Source of the DNA: Psychrobacter sp. JB385
Lineage (GTDB): Bacteria; Pseudomonadota; Gammaproteobacteria; Pseudomonadales; Moraxellaceae
NCBI RefSeq assembly: GCF_900163785.1
Contig: NZ_FUKN01000010.1
Location: 124,001-188,000 of the forward strand
DNA: 64,000 nt
Reading direction: 5' to 3'
Shown: piece after piece, positions 34,346-43,655 of the stretch
Position numbering within the stretch: the stretch's first letter is position 1
Layout of the letters: each line of letters opens with the position of its first letter
Notes under the pieces: generated by a model
Database searches by the model: none
What the model was told of the DNA's origin: nothing
What the model saw: only the letters and a program-made list of their open reading frames with translations
Made by a program: the position numbers and the translations under genes

Positions 34346-35260
34346 CTATGCTTCACTAGGGTTATACTTTCGCAATGCTTCAATACGATCATCAAGCGTC
34401 GGGTGTGAACGGAAAAAATTAGCAATACTAAAGCCTTGAGTTTGCCCTGTTGAGATCGCAAACGCTTTCATGTTCTCAGGCATTTGGTCTGGACGTTGTT
34501 CAGCTGGGCGTAAGGCATTTAACGCACTGATCATTTTTTCACGGCTGGCAAGTTTCGCGCCCATCTCATCTGCACGGAACTCACGTAGACGTGAGAACCA
34601 CATCACGATGGCAGATGCCAAGAAACCAAGCAAGATATCCATCACAATACTGGTGACAAAATAGCCAATACCAGGTGCATCGCTTTCATTTTTGAAGACA
34701 GTACGATCAACAAAGTTACCAATGATGCGAGCGAAGAACATAACAAAAGCGTTTACCACTCCCTGAATAAGGGCCAGTGTGACCATATCACCGTTTGCCA
34801 CATGACCAATCTCATGCGCCAATACTGCTTCCACTTCATCCGCTGTCATATTTTGCAATAGGCCAGACGATACAGCAACCAATGCTTTGTTCTTATTCCA
34901 GCCAGTTGCAAAGGCATTGGGTTGTGAATTGTTGAAAATACCAACCTCAGGCATGCTAATATTCACAGCACGTGCTTGTTTTGCCACGGTATCCATAAGC
35001 CATTGTTCTGTTGGGTTTTTTGGCGTGTCAATCACAACTGTGCCAGTCGAGCGTTTCGCCATCCACTTTGAGATAAACAATGAAACCATTGAACCAATCA
35101 TACCGTACAAGCCACACATAATAGCAAGACTGGTATAGTTGAGCCCGCCTGCTGAATGCACACCGCCAATACCGAAGACTCGGGATAAAATACCAAACAC
35201 GATGCTAAATACGACAATCACAGCTAAGTTGGTTAATAAAAATAATCCAATACGCATCAT
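34346..35260 (-). CDS. htpX: Membrane zinc metalloprotease HtpX
   Basis: The 304-residue M48 protease has two N-terminal membrane helices (about residues 4-30 and 42-65), the zinc-binding HEIGH at 149-153, a second hydrophobic pair (about 160-215) and the downstream Glu in [13 protein letters not shown]. It degrades misfolded inner-membrane proteins with FtsH under envelope or heat stress, with its active site in the cytoplasm. The C-terminal [16 protein letters not shown] is family-typical. It stands alone with about 240 bp of AT-rich sequence upstream. Confidence 0.95.
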   Translation of the reverse strand: MMRIGLFLLTNLAVIVVFSIVFGILSRVFGIGGVHSAGGLNYTSLAIMCGLYGMIGSMVSLFISKWMAKRSTGTVVIDTPKNPTEQWLMDTVAKQARAVNISMPEVGIFNNSQPNAFATGWNKNKALVAVSSGLLQNMTADEVEAVLAHEIGHVANGDMVTLALIQGVVNAFVMFFARIIGNFVDRTVFKNESDAPGIGYFVTSIVMDILLGFLASAIVMWFSRLREFRADEMGAKLASREKMISALNALRPAEQRPDQMPENMKAFAISTGQTQGFSIANFFRSHPTLDDRIEALRKYNPSEA

Positions 35261-35500
35261 TTCGCTAATTTCCTAATAAAAGTTTAAATGAAACTTTAGA
35301 ATAAAACGCTTTAATAAGCGATTACTTGTATTTTGATGTTATATAAATGGCGTTATTTTGGTAAATAACAATGCCATCATGGGTTTAAATTGGGCGATAT
35401 TCTCAAAAATATATAGATCAGCAAACATTCATTAAAAACGCTAAAGTACGGCCAATATTGATCGATATAATGATACAAACCGTTGAAATGAGAACATAAC

Positions 35501-36316
35501 ATGCAACTAGAAATCAATACTATTGACGCTTTTACCGATACCGTGTTTAAAGGCAATTCTGCGGCAGTTATTATCACAGAGCGTTGGTTATCCAATGATT
35601 TGATGCAGTCCATTGCTTTTGAGAATAACTTATCTGAAACGGGGTTCATTGTCCCTAATACTGACGGACTTTATCATATACGCTGGTTTTCACCATTTAA
35701 AGAGATTGCTTTTTGTGGACATGGTACATTGGCATCCGCTTTTGTTTTATTTAAGAAAAACCCTACAGCGAAGAGCATTCGGTTTTCAGCCAATGCGGTG
35801 GGCATTTTTACCGTCATACAAACCGCTGACGGCAAGATACAAATGGATTTTCCCAATAGAATGCCTAAAAAGGTGGATGAAATCCCTGACAGTTTGTTAG
35901 CAGGTCTCTCTATCGCACCTACTGACGTTTATTACAATGAAAAAGCCTATTTTGTGGTCTATAACGCTGAATCTGATGTGCTCACTGTTGCTCGCAATAA
36001 TGAGAAGTTAAAAGAGCTATTACCACTAAATGTCGTGGTCACTTGTCAGGCGACGTCCGACGAATATAGTGATTTTGATTTTATCTCCAGATATTTTTGG
36101 TCAAACGATGGCGGCGGCGAAGACCCAGTAACAGGTTCAGTGCATACTGGGCTTGCGCCTTTATGGGCACAGCGTCTAGATAAAAATAAGTTGACTGCAT
36201 ATCAAGCGTCCAGTCGAGGTGGTGTGCTTGATTGTGAAATAGTAGGGGAGAGAGTACTTATTTCTGGCAATGCCGTGCAGTATTTGACGGGCTTTATTAC
36301 GATTGAGGAAGCATAG
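35501..36316 (+). CDS. PhzF-family epimerase/isomerase-like protein
   Basis: The 271-residue protein has the PhzF double-hotdog layout. The catalytic Glu46 is in NLSETGFIV, followed by RWFSPFKEIAFCGHGTLASAF, and the C-terminal half has GGGEDPVTGSVHTGLAPLWA and SSRGG. The family includes PhzF (phenazine synthesis) and many uncharacterised isomerases. No phenazine genes are nearby, so function is open. The downstream ynfA starts 4 bp after its stop, so the two are translationally linked. Confidence 0.85.
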   Translation: MQLEINTIDAFTDTVFKGNSAAVIITERWLSNDLMQSIAFENNLSETGFIVPNTDGLYHIRWFSPFKEIAFCGHGTLASAFVLFKKNPTAKSIRFSANAVGIFTVIQTADGKIQMDFPNRMPKKVDEIPDSLLAGLSIAPTDVYYNEKAYFVVYNAESDVLTVARNNEKLKELLPLNVVVTCQATSDEYSDFDFISRYFWSNDGGGEDPVTGSVHTGLAPLWAQRLDKNKLTAYQASSRGGVLDCEIVGERVLISGNAVQYLTGFITIEEA

Positions 36317-36319
36317 GTT

Positions 36320-36652
36320 TTGACAGAATTAAAAACAGTTGGGCTTTTTGCGCTGACGGCCCTTGCAGAGATTGTAGGTTGTTATCTGCCTTATCTGTGG
36401 CTGCGAGAGGGTAAGTCAGTGTGGCTTCTTGTGCCTGCCACGCTTAGTTTGGCAGCATTCGTCTGGCTATTGACGTTGCACCCAACAGCTGTCGGTAGAG
36501 TCTATGCTGCTTATGGTGGGGTATATGTGGTCATGGCAATATTATGGCTGTGGACGGTTGATGGTATTCGTCCAACTATGTGGGATATGATGGGCTCTGC
36601 GGTTGCACTTTGTGGAATGGCAATTATTATGTTTGCACCGCGTGGCACTTAG
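36320..36652 (+). CDS. ynfA: YnfA/UPF0060 family small membrane protein
   Basis: The 110-residue protein has four hydrophobic helices and the family's motifs [35 protein letters not shown] and [13 protein letters not shown]. The family resembles small multidrug-resistance folds and is suggested to be an efflux or stress-related inner-membrane protein; substrate unknown. The start is TTG at 36320 with GAGGAA upstream in the end of the PhzF gene, spacing about 10. The 4-bp gap to PhzF implies an operon. Two tandem 18-bp repeats begin at its stop codon. Confidence 0.88.
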   Translation: MTELKTVGLFALTALAEIVGCYLPYLWLREGKSVWLLVPATLSLAAFVWLLTLHPTAVGRVYAAYGGVYVVMAILWLWTVDGIRPTMWDMMGSAVALCGMAIIMFAPRGT

Positions 36653-36687
36653 ATTTAGAAGTACCTAGTGATTTAGAAGTACCTAGT
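36652..36687. repeat. Perfect tandem duplication of an 18-bp unit
   Basis: GATTTAGAAGTACCTAGT occurs twice in a row (36652-36669 and 36670-36687), immediately at the ynfA stop codon. It looks like a slippage product; no gene is encoded. Confidence 0.85.
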
Positions 36688-36771
36688 TGGACAGGTGCCT
36701 ATTTTAAACTGTGGATTCTTAAAAGCGCTAATCGAACCATAGATTCAATTAGTGCTTTGATGTATAAGATA

Positions 36772-36894
36772 TTAGTGTTTACCTAAGATACTACCATTGT
36801 CATCTTTCTTCGCTTGTTTGGCTGCTTTTTTCTCTTTGGCAGTTAATAGAGGTTTCTTTTTAACGTTCTTTTTGCTGTCCTGACCTTTACTCAT
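36772..36894 (-). CDS. 40-residue lysine-rich small protein
   Basis: The reading frame extends back to 36954, but the part from MSKGQDSKKN onwards is compact and looks like a small conserved family I have seen in Acinetobacter and Pseudomonas relatives (tentative): MSKGQDSKKNVKKKP, then LLTAKEKKAAKQAKK, then a short acidic end. About a third of the residues are Lys. It is probably cytoplasmic and nucleic-acid or ribosome associated (inference from charge only). An ATG lies directly before this start (MMSK). The ribosome site is a weak AAAAGAAA. The upstream 20 codons look non-conserved, so I choose the short form. Confidence 0.55.
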   Translation of the reverse strand: MSKGQDSKKNVKKKPLLTAKEKKAAKQAKKDDNGSILGKH

Positions 36895-37256
36895 CATTTT
36901 TTTCTTTTGGGGTTGGGCAGGTTGCCTTGTAAAAGCAATTAGACTTGAAGACAAATGCTACCCGTGACGCAGAGAGTGCGTATTTGATTGAGTATAGGCT
37001 TAAGACTGAGCAATAGATAGCATTTGCACAACCCCTCTACCTTTTTATCTTTTTATAAGTCGACTGTTATTTTATTTACCTATAAATTTATCAGCTTGGA
37101 TTGATTCGTTCAATCAATACGAGTATTCATAAGTGCTTACTTACGGATACATGACGATTTGCTATAATAAGCAATAAGCCGATAACTAGAAGCGGCAAAT
37201 TTTATTTAGCACGACTACCTTTAGCACGACAGTGCTTACTGTTTTGGTTGATTATT
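36895..37256. other. 362-bp divergent intergenic region
   Basis: It holds the promoters for the 40-residue gene (leftward) and the QueD-like operon (rightward; TATAAT-like sequence near 37160). No repeat, terminator or further small gene is seen. Confidence 0.4.
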
Positions 37257-37859
37257 ATGCGTATCCGTAAACTCTTCAAATTTGAAAATGCTCATATTGT
37301 TCGTAACTGTAGTTCTGAGCGCTGCAAGCACTCTATCCACGGCCATAGCTATCAGATCGAATTGATCTTGGAAGCGAAACGCTTGGACCATGGACAAATG
37401 GTGTATGATTTTGGATTATTAAAATCTTCGATTAAAGACATTATTGACAGTTTTGACCATGCTATCTGTTTTTGGAGCAAAGACGATCCTGAGTATGTCG
37501 CTGCTTGCAAAAAGTTCAGTGCGCGTTGGATCAGTTTGCCAGTCTCACCATCCGCAGAGCAGTTTTCACGAGTTATTTTCTTTTGGGCGCAAGAGATCTT
37601 GCAACAAACTCAAATGCAAAATGGCGAGACAGATGTTAGCGTTTATTCGGTGATTGCTCACGAAACCGCGACGGGTTATGCGCAATGTTTTGCTGATGAT
37701 GTTGCCAATGAACAAATGGGCAAACTTGTCTTGGAGGACTTCGAATTTAGTGATCAAGTCCGCGCTGAATGGCACGATACCGATCTGTATGCCAAGCTGA
37801 TTCGTGGTGAGCGCTTTGTGAATCCATCAGTGACCATGCAGGTTCAGCCCGATGCATAA
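37257..37859 (+). CDS. 6-pyruvoyl-tetrahydropterin synthase / QueD-like protein
   Basis: The 200-residue protein has the zinc-binding histidines FENAHIV and HGHSY and a preceding Cys pair (CSSERCKH), with MVYDFGLLKSSIKDIIDSFDHA as the family's core. QueD makes 6-carboxy-tetrahydropterin for queuosine; larger homologues like this one (QueD is about 120) are common in Moraxellaceae-type genomes, so the exact reaction is uncertain. The start is ATG 37257, three codons after a TTG that also opens the frame. It overlaps tsaE by 8 bp, implying translational coupling. Confidence 0.8.
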   Translation: MRIRKLFKFENAHIVRNCSSERCKHSIHGHSYQIELILEAKRLDHGQMVYDFGLLKSSIKDIIDSFDHAICFWSKDDPEYVAACKKFSARWISLPVSPSAEQFSRVIFFWAQEILQQTQMQNGETDVSVYSVIAHETATGYAQCFADDVANEQMGKLVLEDFEFSDQVRAEWHDTDLYAKLIRGERFVNPSVTMQVQPDA

Positions 37860-38394
37860 TGATAACGCTCAAATTGCTACCGACAAAGATAGCAAAGCGG
37901 TGCACACGTTAACCTTACACTCTGAAGACGATACGCAGGCATTGGCTCAGCAATTGGCAGCGCTACCACTGACAGGAAGCGTTTGGCTGGCAGGTGACTT
38001 GGGGGCGGGCAAGACCACTTTGACGCGTTATTGGCTACAAGCTTTAGGACATAAGGGCGCGGTAAAAAGTCCGACCTATACGTTAGTAGAGCCCTATCGT
38101 ATTGACCAAGGAAACGGCATAACCAAACCTGTCTACCATGCTGATCTATATCGTCTACAAGACCCAGAAGAGCTATCATTTATAGGGTTTGATGAATATC
38201 TTGATGAGCCAAATGTACTGGTGATTATTGAATGGGCGAGTCGCGCGGATGGCTATTTACCAGTACCAGACTTATTCGTTGATATCACGCAAAAGGCGAA
38301 TAGCGATGATGGTAAAGAAGTTCGTCAGATTGAGCTAAGACTGTCCAAAACTGGACAGGCACAAGGGTTAGATTTATCCATACTCAATATTTAA
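37852..38394 (+). CDS. tsaE: tRNA threonylcarbamoyladenosine biosynthesis ATPase TsaE
   Basis: The 180-residue P-loop protein shows the Walker A GDLGAGKTTLTRY, SPTYTLVEPY, YHADLYRL and the Walker-B-like VLVIIEWASR. It works with TsaB and TsaD to make the t6A37 modification on ANN-decoding tRNAs. It is slightly longer than E. coli TsaE (153), mainly at both ends. Its start overlaps the QueD-like stop. mutL, miaA and hfq follow as in many gammaproteobacteria, but amiB, which sits between tsaE and mutL in E. coli, is missing here. Confidence 0.93.
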   Translation: MHNDNAQIATDKDSKAVHTLTLHSEDDTQALAQQLAALPLTGSVWLAGDLGAGKTTLTRYWLQALGHKGAVKSPTYTLVEPYRIDQGNGITKPVYHADLYRLQDPEELSFIGFDEYLDEPNVLVIIEWASRADGYLPVPDLFVDITQKANSDDGKEVRQIELRLSKTGQAQGLDLSILNI

Positions 38395-38450
38395 ATATTA
38401 CCTCACATATTTGCCAAAACGTAATCTACTACAATATATAATCGTTATTC

Positions 38451-40247
38451 ATGACCAATAATCCCTCTGATACCCGTATTAAAAAGCTATCGCCGCTGCT
38501 CATCAACCAATTGGCAGCTGGTGAGGTAGTAACGCGTCCTGCCGCCGTGGTCAAAGAGTTGCTTGAAAATGCCATCGATGCGGGTGCGACTCATATTGAG
38601 GTACATGTTACTCAAGGGGGCATGGGGATGATCGAAGTGGTGGATAATGGGATTGGTATCCATCCTGATGATATGATCATGGCGATTACTCGTCATGCAA
38701 CCAGCAAAGTGGCTGATGTGGCCAATCTACACGGTATTATGACCTTGGGTTTTCGAGGCGAAGCATTGGCGGCAACGGCGGCGGTTTCTCGTTTGACACT
38801 GATTAGCAGTCATGATCATAGTGGTATCGGTCGTCAACTCCAAGTTGCTGGGGTATTGGATGACATACCAAGACTGTCGCCTGTTGTACACAATCGTGGT
38901 ACGACAATTACGGTCAGAGACTTATACTTTAATGTACCGGCACGCCGAGGCAATTTAAAATCAATGGCCATCGAGTTTGGTCATATTGAGACTGTGGTTC
39001 GTGAGGTTGCCTTGGCACGAGCGGATATTACCATCACCCTTTTTCACGATAAGAAAAAACGACTGTCATTATCTGCAAGCACCATATCTACCAATACCGT
39101 CGATGGCGATAACAACCGTTTATCCGTGTCCCGTCTTGAGCAAGCCATGGGTGTCTCGTTAACAGATAACGCTATTGAAGTCGCTGTGGACTTATCGGGC
39201 TTGGTGCAGCCACCGATAGGATACGATGTCAATCAAAGCGAGCGCCATGCGGGTATTACTGGCTGGTTGTGGCCGATGCATGAAAAAAATGATGCATTGC
39301 CAAAATTGATTTATGTGAATGGTCGATTGGTCAAAGAAGCCATCATTAGCAATCAGCTTCGACAAATCGCCCAAGAGGCGCAGCTGGCAGGTATTGGCTA
39401 CGCACTCTATTTTGACTTACCTATTGAATGGTTGAATGTCAATGTACATCCATCCAAACAGCGGATTAGAATCAGCCCGTTAAATAATATTATGGCACAT
39501 TTAAGTCATACGCTACGCCCAAAGCTTGTGGCACGCAAGTTGAGAAATAATATTCAACAAGACAAGAGAGTATCAAGCGATGTCTTTTCAAATATTGATT
39601 CTATAAATACTGGTTCTGCACATGCTGATGTTATAAATCAGCCATCTGATAAAGACTTACCAAAGACTGGCTCGATCAATCATAATGATGTTACACAAGG
39701 CAGGCAGGTGCAGTCGCCAAAAGCTTCCTATCAATCCTCAGAGAAGAGTGAATACCCTAAGCATGTAGACTCTTTTATTAGGGAGCCTTTGAGCCCAAGC
39801 TCTAGTACGCCCAATATGCCTACAACTGATGCTGCTGCGGTTCGGAGTAGATCCTCTGGTGATATAGCGTCTTTACCGCATTGTCTAGATGTCATTACTG
39901 GCGTGAGCGATGTGGTTTCCGAGTCTATCATTGGTCAGTATCGTTATGATAAACCGCTACCTTGGTTACTTTTTTATTATCAAAGGCAGTGCCTATTGAT
40001 TGGCGCAGAGGATTGGCGAGTGCAAGTTGGCTTGTTGTTTGAATCTACAGTATTAGATAGTCATATATCCAAAAATCGCAAAATTCATGCCAATGAGATC
40101 AATCAACAACTAGCGACCATAAGTGCTCAAATGACGCAGCAGGACTTAGCATTATTTATAACGGATATTGAAGCTTTGTTAATGAGTAATGCCATAAAAG
40201 TGATCAATCGTGATCAGCTAGTTGCATTGATGCTCACATCCATATAA
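38451..40247 (+). CDS. mutL: DNA mismatch repair protein MutL
   Basis: The 598-residue GHL ATPase has an N-terminal domain with LAAGEVVTRPAAVVKELLENAIDAG, DNGIGI and GFRGEALAATAAVSRL (residues 1-340). A low-complexity Ser/Asp/Lys-rich linker covers about 360-470. The C-terminal dimerisation domain starts at about 475 (IIGQYRYDKPLPWLLFYYQRQ). No DQHAxxE endonuclease motif is visible, as in E. coli-type MutL that relies on MutH. It couples MutS mismatch recognition to strand incision. It sits 56 bp after tsaE and 42 bp before miaA. Confidence 0.95.
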   Translation: MTNNPSDTRIKKLSPLLINQLAAGEVVTRPAAVVKELLENAIDAGATHIEVHVTQGGMGMIEVVDNGIGIHPDDMIMAITRHATSKVADVANLHGIMTLGFRGEALAATAAVSRLTLISSHDHSGIGRQLQVAGVLDDIPRLSPVVHNRGTTITVRDLYFNVPARRGNLKSMAIEFGHIETVVREVALARADITITLFHDKKKRLSLSASTISTNTVDGDNNRLSVSRLEQAMGVSLTDNAIEVAVDLSGLVQPPIGYDVNQSERHAGITGWLWPMHEKNDALPKLIYVNGRLVKEAIISNQLRQIAQEAQLAGIGYALYFDLPIEWLNVNVHPSKQRIRISPLNNIMAHLSHTLRPKLVARKLRNNIQQDKRVSSDVFSNIDSINTGSAHADVINQPSDKDLPKTGSINHNDVTQGRQVQSPKASYQSSEKSEYPKHVDSFIREPLSPSSSTPNMPTTDAAAVRSRSSGDIASLPHCLDVITGVSDVVSESIIGQYRYDKPLPWLLFYYQRQCLLIGAEDWRVQVGLLFESTVLDSHISKNRKIHANEINQQLATISAQMTQQDLALFITDIEALLMSNAIKVINRDQLVALMLTSI

Positions 40248-40289
40248 GCATCATTACTTACCATACAAATTAATACTAAAGGCAATTCT

Positions 40290-41468
40290 ATGAGACAGTC
40301 GTCTGATAGCCTATCTCACCATCTCACAGATAATAGTGTGGTGTGCTTGATGGCACCAACAGCAAGTGGTAAAACCGCTTTGGCCTATGAGCTTTATGAT
40401 ACAGGGCGTTATGAGCTGATATCAGTAGATTCAGCGCTGATATATCGTGATATGAATATTGGAACCGCCAAACCAACGACTGCTGAGCTTACGCGTTATC
40501 CTCACCATTTAGTAGATATTGTTGACCCGATGCAAAGCTATAGCGTGGCAGAGTTTGTCAATGATGTTGCGCAGCTGATTGATAACTGTCACCAAAATGG
40601 CAAAATACCTCTACTTGTAGGCGGTACAATGATGTATTACATGGCGCTGCTTGATGGATTGTCTCCTGTACCAGATAGCGATCATGACGTGCGCGCACGC
40701 GTGGAGCAATGGCGACAAGAAGAAGGCATCGATGCACTATATGAGTATCTGAGTAAAGTGGATCCAGCAAGTCATCAGCGTCTCAATGCGACTGACACCC
40801 AGCGCATCACCCGTGCAGTCGAAGTGTATTTACAAACCAATACTCCAATCAGTGACTGGCAAGCTCAGCCCAAACAGGCATTGGCACAAAACCCAAATCA
40901 GCAGTGGTACGCACTAGGTGTTATGCCAGATCGTCCATGGCTGCACACACGCATTGAGCAACGCCTAGAGATTATGTGGAATGATGGCTTGGTAGCTGAA
41001 GTCATTGATTTACTGAATAAATACCCTTTGACACCCAACTTACCTTCTATGCGCTGCGTGGGTTATCGGCAAGTTTTAGAGTACTTAGTACAGATTGAGC
41101 ACCCAGTATTTGAGCAACCGCATTTGGACAAAGCCGTGTTTTATGATGCGTTTAAAACGGAGAAAGACACAGCCTACAAGAATACGAAGGCAGAAAATAC
41201 GTTGCAAATACTATCGCAATCAATTACCTCAGATGCACAGATTCAGGCGCTTGCTTGTCAGCAAATGCAAAATAAGGCATTATATGCTACAAGACAGCTT
41301 GCAAAGCGTCAGTACACGTGGCTAAGAAAAGTAAGTCAGTTATCTGATGCTTCAGTAGATTCATCGATTAACGCTAGCCCAATCGATACTCAAAACGCTC
41401 TTATTAATCGAGGTATAAAGATAGAGATGTTTACCTCTATGGCGCAAGCAAAAGATTATTTACAATAA
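40290..41468 (+). CDS. miaA: tRNA dimethylallyltransferase with a C-terminal-region insertion
   Basis: The 392-residue protein (E. coli 316) adds the dimethylallyl group to A37 of tRNAs reading U-starting codons. The P-loop APTASGKTALAYEL, SVDSALIYRDMNIGTAKP, VGGTMMYYMALLDGLSP and MRCVGYRQVLEYL (from residue 254) are standard, as is ATRQLAKRQYTWLRK (from residue 333). Between these last two the family normally has about 35 residues; here there are about 79, so roughly 45 extra residues, polar and Lys/Gln/Thr-rich, are inserted. A perfect AT-rich hairpin spans the stop codon. It precedes hfq, as in E. coli. Confidence 0.93.
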   Translation: MRQSSDSLSHHLTDNSVVCLMAPTASGKTALAYELYDTGRYELISVDSALIYRDMNIGTAKPTTAELTRYPHHLVDIVDPMQSYSVAEFVNDVAQLIDNCHQNGKIPLLVGGTMMYYMALLDGLSPVPDSDHDVRARVEQWRQEEGIDALYEYLSKVDPASHQRLNATDTQRITRAVEVYLQTNTPISDWQAQPKQALAQNPNQQWYALGVMPDRPWLHTRIEQRLEIMWNDGLVAEVIDLLNKYPLTPNLPSMRCVGYRQVLEYLVQIEHPVFEQPHLDKAVFYDAFKTEKDTAYKNTKAENTLQILSQSITSDAQIQALACQQMQNKALYATRQLAKRQYTWLRKVSQLSDASVDSSINASPIDTQNALINRGIKIEMFTSMAQAKDYLQ

Positions 41469-41487
41469 TAACTCATTATTGTAAATA
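41457..41487 (+). repeat. Perfect 12-bp hairpin across the miaA stop codon
   Basis: TATTTACAATAA / TTATTGTAAATA with a 7-nt loop; the miaA stop is inside the left arm and loop edge. No T-run follows. Candidate mRNA 3' structure. Confidence 0.7.
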
Positions 41488-41905
41488 ATAAGGGCATAAA
41501 ATTTAGACTATTCTCAAAAGATAGTTTCTTAACCATATCGCTCAGTAAAAGTTTTTATAAACAAACAATACAGCGATGACAATTAGTTTCAAAATACACC
41601 TTTGATAACTGTTATAATTTGATTTAGTTGTAATAATAAACTGGACATTGGTCTTGTTCGCCTCTAATTATTACTGATTAGTGAGTGTTTATATGGTTTT
41701 TTAATGAGATAAGCAGCTGTTACATTGCTCATCGCATGAATATATTTATAGTCACTTAATATCGGTAAAGCACGTTGAATGTTTATTTAGATACGTTTTA
41801 AAAAGAAAACCTAGCATTGTATCTACCTTTGGCCATTATAATGACAGTAACACTTAAAATAATTGGCACTTAAAATATAACTACATAATATTTAGGAGAG
41901 ATTTC
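41469..41905 (+). promoter_or_regulatory. 437-bp region upstream of hfq with two -10-like elements
   Basis: An extended -10 (TGTTATAAT, TGn-TATAAT) is at 41610-41618 and a second TATAAT at 41837-41842. A direct repeat CACTTAAAATA is seen at about 41851 and again at 41867. No ORF is supported. hfq is probably expressed from its own promoter(s) here besides read-through from miaA. Confidence 0.55.
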
Positions 41906-42433
41906 ATGTCAAAAGGACAAACTTTACAAGATCCGTTCTTGAATTCGCTGCGCAAAGATCGCATTCCTGTTTCTATTTTTTTGGTTAATGGTATCAAGCT
42001 GCAAGGGCAGATTGAGTCTTTTGATCAATACGTAGTATTGCTTAAAAATACTGTCAGTCAGATGGTATACAAACATGCCATTTCAACCGTTGTGCCAGCG
42101 CGTAATCCTCGTAGTGCAACCACAGGCGCCAGTAGCCAAGCGCAGGGCGTAGCACCAGCTGGCTATCAAGGCGGTGGCTTCGAACGTGGTAATAATCCAG
42201 CCAGTGCAGGCGGCTTTGAAGAACGTGGTTTTGCTGCCAATCGTAGCGGTTTTAATCGCGGTGGCTTCAGTCAAGGTCAAGATCGTGGTTTTGAACGTGG
42301 CAGCTTTGGTCAGAGTCAGGAGCGTGGTTTTGAGCGTGGTGGTTTTGGTCAAGACCGTGGTTTTGATAACTCGATGGAAACTCCAAGATTTGAAGACAAG
42401 CCAAATGACGGTTCTGATGAGAATAACGGCTAA
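41906..42433 (+). CDS. hfq: RNA chaperone Hfq with long Gly/Arg/Phe-rich tail
   Basis: Residues 1-66 are a complete Hfq Sm domain: [38 protein letters not shown] and the YKHAIST motif, with the usual RNA-binding Gln, Phe and His. Residues 67-175 form a disordered tail with repeats of RGFERG(S/G)FGQ type and ending in acidic residues. Such glycine-rich extensions are known in Moraxellaceae Hfq. It pairs small RNAs with mRNAs as a hexamer. Start: ATG behind TTAGGAGAG. The tail is repetitive at the DNA level too, giving long antisense frames that are not genes. Confidence 0.96.
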   Translation: MSKGQTLQDPFLNSLRKDRIPVSIFLVNGIKLQGQIESFDQYVVLLKNTVSQMVYKHAISTVVPARNPRSATTGASSQAQGVAPAGYQGGGFERGNNPASAGGFEERGFAANRSGFNRGGFSQGQDRGFERGSFGQSQERGFERGGFGQDRGFDNSMETPRFEDKPNDGSDENNG

Positions 42434-42480
42434 GTGTGTGCATTATTGAAGATGCGCTGTTGAGACATGTTTATTTGATC

Positions 42481-42510
42481 AAGACCTGCTTCTAATAGTG
42501 GGTTTTTTTT
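42481..42510 (+). terminator. Probable terminator after hfq
   Basis: AAGACCTGC / GTGGGTTTT stem with several G-U pairs, then a T-run. The stem is weak, the T-tract is strong. Confidence 0.5.
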
Positions 42511-42597
42511 GTTTGAATGAATATGTCGAGAACAGCTGTTTGGCACTATGTGTGAAGATAACGGCCTTTGATTTCGTAGATTATTATTAATATGAGA

Positions 42598-42619
42598 CAT
42601 AGTATAGTAAAATACTATG
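42598..42619. repeat. Inverted repeat 30 bp before kdsD
   Basis: CATAGTAT / ATACTATG, 8-bp arms, 6-nt loop. It may be an operator or just promoter-region symmetry. It lies in the 215-bp gap between hfq and kdsD. Confidence 0.35.
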
Positions 42620-42648
42620 CTGATTCATTATAAAAATAGAGTGGATTC

Positions 42649-43641
42649 ATGAGTAATACCCAAGTCGATTTAACCTATGAGCAATTTATAAGCACCGCTA
42701 TAGAGGCGATTAATACTGAGATCTCTGCCTTGTCATTATTGACTGAGCAGATAGATGATAGGTTTGCGCAAGCGTGTGATATTATTTTGGCTTGTAAGGG
42801 CCGTGTGGTCGTCACTGGTATGGGCAAGTCGGGACTGATTGGCCGAAAGATAGCAGCGACCTTTGCATCGACTGGTACGCCAGCTTTTTTTATGCATCCG
42901 GGCGAAGCGGGACATGGCGATTTGGGTATGCTGGTGAAGGGTGACGTCTTGCTGGCAATTTCTAATTCTGGGGAGTCAGATGAGATTAAGATGCTGTTGC
43001 CTGTTGTAAAACGGTTAAACATTCCTTTGATTAGCATCAGTCGTGACAAGCGTGGGATGTTGCCACATGCGGCCGATATCGTTTTGACGCTTGGTAAGTC
43101 GCAAGAAGCATGCCCATTGAACCTTGCACCTACTTCAAGTACAACAGCAACGCTCGCGCTAGGAGATGCCTTGGCTGTTGCCTTAGTACACGCCCGCAAC
43201 TTTACTTCAGAAGATTTTGCTTTATCGCATCCTGCAGGCGCATTGGGTCGTCAATTACTGACGCGAGTTGAGGATTTGATGCATACTAAGTCTGAGTATT
43301 TGCCTCTCATTCATCAAGATGAGCCACTACAAGAAGCTCTATTTACCATGTCTGCTGGTCGTTTGGGTATGACAGTAGTGACTGACGACAATGATAAGGT
43401 TGTTGGGGTGTTCACAGATGGCGACTTACGCCGTGGCCTAGAGAAAGGTATTGATCTAAAAACGCCAATGCGTGAGCTGATGGTAAGCAATCCGCGCCAT
43501 GTTAATAAGACCATGCGCGCATCTGATGCACTTAGTGTGATGAATGAAAGCGGCATCAGTCAGTTGTTGATTATTGATGAAAATAATTGCCTAGAAGCGA
43601 TTATTACTGTACATGATTTGCTGCAAGCTGGCGTGAAATAA
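42649..43641 (+). CDS. kdsD: Arabinose-5-phosphate isomerase (KdsD/KpsF/GutQ family)
   Basis: The 330-residue protein has an N-terminal SIS domain (about residues 40-175: VTGMGKSGLIGRKIAATFAS, MHPGEAGHGDLGML, ISNSGESDEI, and SSTTATLALGDALAVAL) and two C-terminal CBS domains (about 210-330). It isomerises ribulose 5-phosphate to arabinose 5-phosphate, the first step to Kdo for lipopolysaccharide. It heads a tight cluster kdsD-kdsC-lptC-lptA-lptB that links Kdo synthesis to lipopolysaccharide export; kdsC starts 14 bp after its stop. Confidence 0.94.
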   Translation: MSNTQVDLTYEQFISTAIEAINTEISALSLLTEQIDDRFAQACDIILACKGRVVVTGMGKSGLIGRKIAATFASTGTPAFFMHPGEAGHGDLGMLVKGDVLLAISNSGESDEIKMLLPVVKRLNIPLISISRDKRGMLPHAADIVLTLGKSQEACPLNLAPTSSTTATLALGDALAVALVHARNFTSEDFALSHPAGALGRQLLTRVEDLMHTKSEYLPLIHQDEPLQEALFTMSAGRLGMTVVTDDNDKVVGVFTDGDLRRGLEKGIDLKTPMRELMVSNPRHVNKTMRASDALSVMNESGISQLLIIDENNCLEAIITVHDLLQAGVK

Positions 43642-43655
43642 CGACTGTATTAAAA

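Noticed and set aside
42083..42352. 89-codon Thr-rich minus-strand ORF opposite hfq
   Set aside because: Its repeats mirror the codon periodicity of the Hfq tail, so it is a shadow of the repetitive coding strand.
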